This document shows, piece after piece, positions 4,908 through 8,757 of a stretch of DNA of 8,757 nucleotides. Made by a program: the position numbers and the translations under genes. This stretch comes from Clostridia bacterium (lineage in GTDB: Bacteria; Bacillota; Clostridia; Oscillospirales; CAG-272). Position 1 is the first letter of the stretch, and every line of letters begins with the position of its first letter. The stretch spans positions 1-8,757 of the forward strand of contig JAKSPV010000055.1 in the NCBI GenBank assembly GCA_024404475.1. The letters are read 5' to 3'. Under the pieces are notes generated by a model that was not told the DNA's origin, made no database searches, and worked only from the letters and a program-made list of their open reading frames with translations.

Positions 4908-4935
4908 CGTATAGGGGAACGACTTGAACTGTCTA
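4908..4935 (-). promoter_or_regulatory. Candidate leftward promoter inside the non-coding region
   Basis: On the minus strand TAGACA (4930-4935, 5/6 to the -35 consensus) and TATACG (4908-4913, 4/6 to the -10 consensus) have a 16-bp spacer. A transcript from near 4900 would run leftward through the hairpins into rnmV, giving a leader of about 550 nt. It is the best match I found upstream of rnmV, but it is modest. Confidence 0.35.
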
Positions 4936-4936
4936 T

Positions 4937-4998
4937 ACTGGTGAGGTCGAAAACCTGTTCAAGGTTTTCGGGGGAGCGGGGGTGTTCGGTTTGCACCC
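4937..4998 (-). repeat. Palindromic 3'-end module, copy D (diverged)
   Basis: ACTGGTGAGGT, a 9-bp stem CGAAAACCT/AGGTTTTCG (4948-4956 with 4962-4970), a G-rich tract, then a weak GGGTG/CACCC stem (4980-4984 with 4994-4998). The order and sequence match copy F (7883-7950), but the terminal palindrome has decayed. The stem differs from that in F while pairing is kept. It lies 112 bp beyond the holA stop. Confidence 0.65.
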
Positions 4999-5005
4999 AA
5001 CGTTG

Positions 5006-5032
5006 AAATTTTGCCGCAGTGCGGCAAAATTT
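5006..5032. terminator. Strong 12-bp hairpin, possible terminator beyond holA
   Basis: AAATTTTGCCGC (5006-5017) and its exact reverse complement (5021-5032) enclose a 3-nt loop. Reading leftward from holA, the GC core GCCGC/GCGGC is followed by AAAATTTC, which is only a short T-tract and is itself part of the stem. Terminator function is plausible in either direction but weak by T-run criteria. Confidence 0.45.
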
Positions 5033-5035
5033 TGG

Positions 5036-5082
5036 GAACGAGCGCAGCCAAACGTGGAGCGCACTTGTTTTTGCGCTCGTTC
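5036..5082. repeat. Perfect 11-bp inverted repeat next to the holA 3' end
   Basis: GAACGAGCGCA (5036-5046) and its exact reverse complement (5072-5082) enclose 25 nt. That loop contains a smaller GTG-GAGC-GCAC stem. It immediately adjoins the 5006-5032 hairpin, so the two would stack in tandem in a transcript reading out of holA. Confidence 0.65.
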
Positions 5083-5109
5083 GTTGCAAAGTCCCCCTTG
5101 CGTCATCTC

Positions 5110-6144
5110 TCACCGTTTGCGCTGCGGGAGTGTGCAGATGAGGCGTTCAAGCACGGCGTAGCCGGTCGAGCCGGTCTTCATCTGCCGGTCTGCCTTGCGG
5201 CAGCGCTCGGCGCAGGATAAGAGCCGGTCGGCGCTGATGCTGGCGACCGCCTGACAGTACAGCGACACCTTGTAGCTGTGCAGCTTCGTTTCCGCGGCGA
5301 TCTCGCTTTCGTGGAGACCGGCTTCGCGGAGCCGCGCGACCATGAGAAGGTCGCAGACGACGCGGGACACCGACGCGAGCAGCACGATTGGCTCTTCCCG
5401 GCGCAGTTTGTGGAAATAGAGCGCCGCGAGCGCGGCTCTCCGGTCGCCGCTGACGACGGCGTTGGCAAGCGCGAAATCGTCTTCCTCCGGCGAGGAGGAC
5501 GCCGCGGCGGCGACGTCGGCGGCGGTCACGGCTCCCCGCCCTGCCGCTTTGACGTAGGCGGTCAGCTTGTCGATCTCCGTCGAGAGATTGTACATGTCGC
5601 GTCCCGCGATGCTGACGAGCGCGGCGGGCGCGCCGGTTTCGGCGGCAAGGCCCTCGGCGTCGAGGTGGCGCACCACCCACTTGGCGAGTCGGTCGGCCGA
5701 CTGTTTCTGAAAGTTGACGACGGGGCACGCTTTCGCGAGTTTCGTCATCATGGAAGACGGACGCTTCGCCGTGCCGGTGTCGAATACGTCGGCGGGCGCG
5801 AGAACGAGCAGCACTGCCTGCGGATAATCGTCGGGCGACGAGAGGATCTTCAAAAAGCCGGCGGCGTCATCGCCTTTCCACGTGTCCACCGGCGCGTCAC
5901 GCCACTCGACGAGGACGGACATCGCCGCCATCGGCATCGTGCGCAGCGCCCCTTCCAGTTCCGCGGGGCTGATCGCGCCCTCGAGCGTGATCCGGTTGAA
6001 CATCGCCAGCTCGGCATCCTCGCCGAGTACGGCGCGGCGGAGGTTCTCCGCCTCGTGCGCCATGGTGTAAAGCTCTTCGCCCGCGAAAACGTACGCCCCC
6101 CTGGGGCCGCGCCGGATCGCGTCGCGCAGTTCCTGTTCCGTCAT
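5110..6144 (-). CDS. holA: DNA polymerase III subunit delta
   Basis: A 344-residue clamp-loader subunit that opens the beta sliding clamp. The N-terminal part shows the expected GAYVFAGEELYTMAHEAENLRR start (about 16-37), where the family has an aliphatic-F-x-GEE-x-x motif. The middle has ALRTMPMAAMSVLVEWRD and the AVLLVLAPADVFDTGTAKR region. The C-terminal third includes the DIYNL-like RDMYNLSTEIDKL and FALANAVVSGDRRAALAAL segments typical of delta domain III. Length agrees with bacterial HolA. I prefer ATG 6144: GAGGGA lies 6 nt upstream and the ATG overlaps the upstream stop (ATGA). ATG 6150 would leave no SD spacing. It is coupled to the DUF1934 gene and driven by the promoter at 6712-6740. 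No rpsT, a common neighbour, is seen. Confidence 0.93.
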   Translation of the reverse strand: MTEQELRDAIRRGPRGAYVFAGEELYTMAHEAENLRRAVLGEDAELAMFNRITLEGAISPAELEGALRTMPMAAMSVLVEWRDAPVDTWKGDDAAGFLKILSSPDDYPQAVLLVLAPADVFDTGTAKRPSSMMTKLAKACPVVNFQKQSADRLAKWVVRHLDAEGLAAETGAPAALVSIAGRDMYNLSTEIDKLTAYVKAAGRGAVTAADVAAAASSSPEEDDFALANAVVSGDRRAALAALYFHKLRREEPIVLLASVSRVVCDLLMVARLREAGLHESEIAAETKLHSYKVSLYCQAVASISADRLLSCAERCRKADRQMKTGSTGYAVLERLICTLPQRKR

Positions 6145-6677
6145 GGGCATTCCCTCACGTTCATGGAGAGCTTGACGTGCTGGACGGCGGCTCCGCGGAT
6201 CTCGATGAAGTAGTCGAGCAGGAGCCGGCCGCCTTTTTCCGTCAGCGTGTTGACGGCCGAGCGGGTCAGAACGACCATCTCGAACGGCATGTACGGCGTC
6301 TGGTAGGTGCAGGTGTGGCGCACGCCTTTTTCCAGGACGAACGTCGTCTTCACCGAGCCGTAGCGGGAGATAAAGAGCAGTCCGCGGTCGTCTTTGGCGA
6401 AGGAGATCTCCGTTTTCGTCCCCTCCATGCCGCTGACGGCGGATTCATCGTAGGAAAACACGAGCCGGCCGTCTTTTTCGCCGACGGTGATTTCGGTCGT
6501 CAGCTCGTAACTGTCGGGCTCGGGCTCGTCCTCTGCGGCAAGGTCAAGCAGCAGCTCCGCGAGGTCGTCCTCGCGGCCGTCGTCGAGCATACGGTCGATC
6601 AGCCGGCTGAGCGACGGATGTTCCGTCAGGTTGAACTGTTCGGTTTTGATGTGTGCGACGAGCGTGCTTTGTTCCAT
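6141..6677 (-). CDS. DUF1934 (YwiB-family) beta-barrel-like protein
   Basis: A 178-residue cytoplasmic protein of unknown function. The DUF1934 core spans about 56-176, with SYDES at 75-79, SGMEGTKTEI at 82-91, RYG-V following, then the YQTPYMPFEMVVLTR segment and a final LLLDYFIEIRG...LSMNV strand pair. This pattern is typical of the small YwiB-like lipocalin-type barrel in Firmicutes. The first 55 residues are additional to the usual short family member, helical and then strongly acidic (EDEPEPD near 49-55). The start at 6677 is supported by GGAGG 6 nt upstream and by a clear promoter. The stop overlaps the holA ATG, so holA translation is likely coupled to it. Confidence 0.88.
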   Translation of the reverse strand: MEQSTLVAHIKTEQFNLTEHPSLSRLIDRMLDDGREDDLAELLLDLAAEDEPEPDSYELTTEITVGEKDGRLVFSYDESAVSGMEGTKTEISFAKDDRGLLFISRYGSVKTTFVLEKGVRHTCTYQTPYMPFEMVVLTRSAVNTLTEKGGRLLLDYFIEIRGAAVQHVKLSMNVRECP

Positions 6678-6711
6678 ATCTGCCTCCGCGGGGATAACTA
6701 TCTAACATACT

Positions 6712-6740
6712 ATTATAATCCAAACTTCCCGTGCCGTCAA
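6712..6740 (-). promoter_or_regulatory. Sigma-A promoter of DUF1934-holA
   Basis: On the minus strand TTGACG (6735-6740, 5/6) and a perfect TATAAT (6712-6717) are separated by 17 bp. Transcription would start near 6705, leaving a leader of about 28 nt before the DUF1934 start. The nearest rightward promoter (AEC) begins 36 bp away. Confidence 0.85.
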
Positions 6741-6769
6741 GAGGGTGCGCAAAAGCCCCGGAACCCTCT
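6740..6769. promoter_or_regulatory. Candidate operator: inverted repeat between divergent promoters
   Basis: AGAGGGT (6740-6746) and ACCCTCT (6763-6769) are perfect inverted half-sites with centres 23 bp apart, about two helical turns. They lie between the -35 box of the holA-unit promoter (which the left half-site touches) and the -35 box of the AEC promoter, 6 bp from the right half-site. This placement suits a dimeric regulator acting on both; no regulator gene is nearby. Confidence 0.35.
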
Positions 6770-6775
6770 GTTCTC

Positions 6776-6804
6776 TTGACAAACGCCGGGGGGTGTGGTA
6801 CAAT
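6776..6804 (+). promoter_or_regulatory. Sigma-A promoter of the AEC transporter gene
   Basis: A perfect TTGACA (6776-6781), a 17-bp spacer, and TACAAT (6799-6804) preceded by TGG (extended -10). The start would be near 6811, giving a leader of about 21 nt. Its position rules out the longer open frame starting at 6745. Confidence 0.88.
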
Positions 6805-6831
6805 GCACGCGGAATCGAGGTTTTCTGCCAA

Positions 6832-7767
6832 ATGGAATTGTTTATCATCACGCTCCGCTGCGTGGCGACGATGCTTTTGTACGCCATTCCCGGCTTTATC
6901 GGGATCAAGGTGAAACTCTGGAAGCCGGAGCACATCCCGCAGTTCGCGTTTTTTCTCATGTACGTCGCGTCGCCCGCGCTCAACATCGACGCGTTCGTCC
7001 GCGGCGACTTCAACGCCGGTGACATCGGGACCTGCCTCGCCTTTTTCGGGATCGGCATCTTCGTACAGTTTACCGTCATGATCGTCTCGTTCCTCGCGCT
7101 CCGGCATAAGTACGCCGACGTGCGCTACAAGGTGCTGACGCTGGCGACGACGCTCGGCAACTGCGGCTTCATGGGCATTCCGCTTCTGCGCGCCGTTTTG
7201 CCCGAGTACCCGCTCGCGGTCCCGCTCTCGATCTTCTTCTCGCTCGGCATGAACATCCTCATCTACACGATGGGCTTCTTCATCATCTCCGGCGACCGGC
7301 GGTACGCCTCCCTCCGGCAGACGTTTCTCAACCCGGCGACGATCTCGACGCTCGTCGGCTTCGGACTCTTCCTTCTCCAGACGCTGACGCCATTTCGGAT
7401 GCCGACGCTCGTGGTCGATGCCTGCGCCTCGCTCGGCGCGATCTCGACGCCGCTCTGCCTTGTCATCATCGGCATGCGCCTCGCCACGGTCACGCCGCGG
7501 CAGCTCTTCGGTGAGCCGGTCGTCTATCTGGCGATCCTCGTCAAGCAGCTCCTCGTGCCGCTCATCGTCTACGCGATTCTCGCCGTCGTGCCGCTCGACC
7601 CCAACTTCGAGAAAACGCTCTTCATCATGACCGCCGTGCCGGTCGCCTCGATGATCCTCAACGCCACCGAGATCCTCCACGCCGGACAGAAGGAGGCCGC
7701 CTCGACGATCCTCCTCTCGACGATCTCCTCGATCGTCACGATCCCGCTGCTCATGCTCCTGCCGTAA
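6832..7767 (+). CDS. Auxin efflux carrier (AEC) family transporter
   Basis: An integral membrane protein of 311 residues with about ten hydrophobic segments in two five-helix halves separated by a short cytosolic loop (GDRRYASLRQ, 154-163). Signatures are GNCGFMGIPLL at 109-119 (conserved Asn-Gly-Pro crossover region), NPATISTLVGF at 167-177, and LGAISTPLCLVIIG at 201-214, which mirrors the first motif. Bacterial AEC members export or import organic acids and related anions (malate, malonate and others); the substrate cannot be inferred. ATG 6832 is chosen because it is the first start after the mapped promoter and begins directly with the first helix. Its SD is poor (GAGG about 12 nt upstream), which is unusual here. 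It stands alone and ends at a bidirectional terminator. Confidence 0.92.
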   Translation: MELFIITLRCVATMLLYAIPGFIGIKVKLWKPEHIPQFAFFLMYVASPALNIDAFVRGDFNAGDIGTCLAFFGIGIFVQFTVMIVSFLALRHKYADVRYKVLTLATTLGNCGFMGIPLLRAVLPEYPLAVPLSIFFSLGMNILIYTMGFFIISGDRRYASLRQTFLNPATISTLVGFGLFLLQTLTPFRMPTLVVDACASLGAISTPLCLVIIGMRLATVTPRQLFGEPVVYLAILVKQLLVPLIVYAILAVVPLDPNFEKTLFIMTAVPVASMILNATEILHAGQKEAASTILLSTISSIVTIPLLMLLP

Positions 7768-7820
7768 GGAACGACGTGGGGCGCCTTTTGGAAAAGGCGT
7801 TCCACACCCCGCGAAAACTT
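7768..7820 (+). repeat. Palindromic 3'-end module, copy E (downstream of the AEC gene)
   Basis: Directly after the AEC stop, CGCCTTTT (7782-7789) and AAAAGGCG (7792-7799) form an 8-bp stem with a 2-nt loop. They are flanked by GGAACG (7768-7773), which can pair with CGTTCC at 7798-7803. CACCCC and GCGAAAACTTTTGGA follow. This is the same GC-stem plus GAAAACTTTT order as copy C. Confidence 0.65.
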
Positions 7821-7843
7821 TTGGACTATTTCCCGTTTCACCA

Positions 7844-7881
7844 AAAAAGAAAGTGCAGGTCGTTCGGACTTGCACTTTTTG
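7844..7881. terminator. Bidirectional intrinsic terminator between AEC and pepT
   Basis: A 12-bp stem (7850-7861 with 7867-7878, one G-U) with loop GTTCG is followed by T7876-T7880 on the plus strand. It is preceded by a CCAAAAAAGAAA stretch that gives TTTCTTTTTT on the minus strand. It should end both convergent transcripts. The segment 7853-7867 is the exact reverse complement of 3028-3042 in the other convergent junction. Confidence 0.88.
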
Positions 7882-7882
7882 T

Positions 7883-7950
7883 ATTGGTGATGCCGAAAAA
7901 CTTTTCAAGTTTTTCGGGGTCAAGGGGTGCTTTTGCAAAAGCACCCCTTG
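7883..7950 (-). repeat. Palindromic 3'-end module, copy F (downstream of pepT)
   Basis: ATTGGTGATGC (7883-7893), a 10-bp stem CGAAAAACTT/AAGTTTTTCG (7894-7903 with 7907-7916), GGGGT, then a perfect 30-nt palindrome at exactly 7921-7950 (arms CAAGGGGTGCTTTTG and reverse complement). It sits 7 nt past the pepT stop. This is the best-preserved copy. Confidence 0.8.
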
Positions 7951-7957
7951 CGCATCC

Positions 7958-8757
7958 TCATCTCTCTGCCAGACGGCAGATGATGTCGGTGGCGATGTCC
8001 ATGCCCTCGGCCGTGACGTGCTCGAACGGGCCGTGGTAGGCGTGTCCGCCGGTGCCGAGGTTCGGGCAGGGAAGCCCCATGAAGCTGAGCCGTGCGCCGT
8101 CAGTGCCGCCGCGCACCGGCTTCGTGACCGGCACGGCGCCCGCCGCCTTCGTCGCCGCCTCGGCGCGCTCGATCAGCTCCCGGTGCTGTGCGATGATCTC
8201 CGCCATGTTGCGGTACTGCTCGCGCAGCTCGACCGATGCCGTGCCCGCACCGTATTTTTCGTTGATCGCGTCACAGGCGGCGCGGAGCTGCGCCTGCCGG
8301 CGGTCGAACTTTTCGGCGTCGTGGTCGCGGATGATGTAGGAGAGCGTCGCCTTTTCCGCGTCGCCCGCCATGTCGGTCAGGTGGAAGAAGTCCTCGTAGC
8401 CCGAGGTGTCCCGCGGCGTCTCGCCGGCGGGCAGGAGCGCGTTCAGCTCCATTGCCACAAGCCCCGCGTTGATCATCTTGTCTTTCGCGTCGCCCGGGTG
8501 GATGTTGAAGCCGCGGACGGTCACTTTGGCCGCCGCCGCGTTGAAGTTCTCGTATTCGATGCCGCCCTCGACGTCGCCGTCGAGCGTGTACGCCGCGACA
8601 GCGCCGAAGCGCTCAACGTCGAAATGATCGGCGCCGGCGCCGATCTCTTCGTCCGGCGTGAACGCGACGCAGATCTTCCCGTGCGGGCGTTGTTCATTCT
8701 TCATGATCTCGAGCATCGTCATGGTCTCCGCGATGCCAGCCCTGTCGGCCGCGCCGA
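7958..8757 (-). CDS. pepT: Peptidase T (tripeptide aminopeptidase), N-terminus beyond window
   Basis: A cytosolic di-zinc M20 peptidase that removes N-terminal residues from tripeptides. The visible 265 residues are the C-terminal two thirds; about 140 residues with the first metal histidine lie off the right edge. Seen in order are GAADRAGIAE (visible residues 1-10; D4 matches the metal-bridging Asp), FTPDEEIGAG (EE: general base and metal ligand), YTLDGD (metal Asp), HPGDAKDKMINA and GYEDFFHLTDM of the dimerisation lid region, RGGTDGARLSFMGLPCPN, and GTGGHAYHGPFEHV with the last metal histidine. The usual GADDKAG is GAADRAG here; the bridging Asp is kept. The true start is not visible, so the ATG at 8722 should not be taken as one. 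The gene is convergent with the AEC gene. Confidence 0.95.
   Translation of the reverse strand, partial: GAADRAGIAETMTMLEIMKNEQRPHGKICVAFTPDEEIGAGADHFDVERFGAVAAYTLDGDVEGGIEYENFNAAAAKVTVRGFNIHPGDAKDKMINAGLVAMELNALLPAGETPRDTSGYEDFFHLTDMAGDAEKATLSYIIRDHDAEKFDRRQAQLRAACDAINEKYGAGTASVELREQYRNMAEIIAQHRELIERAEAATKAAGAVPVTKPVRGGTDGARLSFMGLPCPNLGTGGHAYHGPFEHVTAEGMDIATDIICRLAER

Larger units (their letters stand above)
4346..5109. other. Long non-coding, hairpin-dense intergenic region
   Basis: About 760 bp between rnmV and holA with no credible gene. Base composition is lower in GC (near 50% over 4480-5000) than the adjacent genes. Short open frames have no SD, no family motifs and poor residue composition. 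The region holds at least nine strong inverted repeats: 4400-4419, 4440-4455, 4475-4508, 4536-4570, 4570-4666, 4779-4825 (alternative 4811-4857), 4948-4970, 5006-5032 and 5036-5082, plus small ones at 4858-4870. A weak leftward promoter candidate lies at 4908-4935. A 10-nt direct repeat GTTTGGCGAG occurs at 4718-4727 and 4732-4741. It does not resemble RNase P RNA, tmRNA or 6S RNA by their best-known conserved segments. It may be a structured RNA, an rnmV leader, or accumulated repeat elements. Confidence 0.7.

Noticed and set aside
4346..5109. RNase P RNA, tmRNA or a CRISPR array in the large gap
   Set aside because: I saw no GAGGAAAGTC-type RNase P core, no tRNA-like ends of tmRNA, and no regularly spaced direct repeats. 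Only a single 10-nt direct repeat pair exists (4718-4727, 4732-4741).
5001..5109. rpsT (ribosomal protein S20) next to holA
   Set aside because: This is a frequent neighbour in Firmicutes, but no frame on either strand here has the Lys/Ala-rich S20 sequence.
4679..5113. 144-residue leftward open frame beginning with GTG at the holA stop
   Set aside because: No SD, no recognisable domain, a composition rich in Ser, Lys and Pro typical of translated non-coding DNA, and it runs through several perfect inverted repeats. The 74-residue frame at 4662-4886 fails for the same reasons. Some residue stretches look like frames often spuriously called in repeats, but I could not check this.
6745..6831. 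N-terminal extension of the AEC transporter
   Set aside because: It would start upstream of the -35 box of the mapped promoter and adds polar sequence before the first membrane helix.
6544..7944. 466-residue leftward open frame
   Set aside because: It is antisense to the AEC gene, extremely rich in Arg, Glu and Asp as expected of a shadow frame in GC-rich DNA, and crosses two mapped promoters and a terminator.

Overview
The window looks like a stretch of chromosome from a high-GC (roughly 60% in coding regions) low-copy Firmicute, most likely an uncultured gut Clostridia / Oscillospiraceae-type bacterium. This is inferred from RNase M5 (rnmV), a YwiB/DUF1934 protein beside holA, strong AGGAGG-type ribosome binding sites, CCA-encoding tRNA genes and consensus sigma-A promoters. 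No plasmid, phage, CRISPR or transposase gene is visible. The gene content is mostly ordinary housekeeping; the unusual material is in the intergenic DNA.

Layout. 1-325: a leftward tRNA operon, transcribed Val(TAC)-Asp(GTC)-Phe(GAA)-Gly(GCC, cut by the window edge), with a perfect consensus promoter at 363-391. 413-434: an intrinsic terminator closing the next leftward unit, which is lplA (lipoate-protein ligase) translationally coupled to a YqeM-like SAM methyltransferase. 2215-2290: a short divergent region, followed by a rightward HAD phosphatase. 2960-3123: a convergent junction with a terminator and palindromic repeats. 3124-4345: leftward rnmV and a GtrA-like membrane protein, overlapping by 11 nt. 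4346-5109: about 760 bp with no believable gene but at least nine strong inverted repeats. 5110-6677: leftward DUF1934-holA, joined by an ATGA overlap. 6678-6831: a divergent promoter pair with a candidate operator between them. 6832-7767: a rightward auxin-efflux-carrier family transporter. 7768-7957: a second convergent junction with a bidirectional terminator and a perfect 30-nt palindrome. 7958-8757: leftward pepT, missing its N-terminal third at the window edge.

The genes do not form one pathway. They are small units for translation (tRNAs, 5S rRNA maturation), replication (clamp-loader delta), lipoylation, peptide breakdown and transport. They do share a recurring intergenic module. A GC-rich palindrome next to an A/T-rich stem, often followed by a conserved ATTGGTGATGC-like box, lies at the 3' ends of HAD, gtrA, AEC and pepT, in a disrupted form beyond holA, and in part just upstream of rnmV. 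The stem sequences differ between copies while base pairing is kept.

The best candidate for something undescribed is the hairpin-dense 4346-5109 region. It could be a structured non-coding RNA, a long structured rnmV leader, or a nest of palindromic repeat insertions. The sequence alone does not decide between these.
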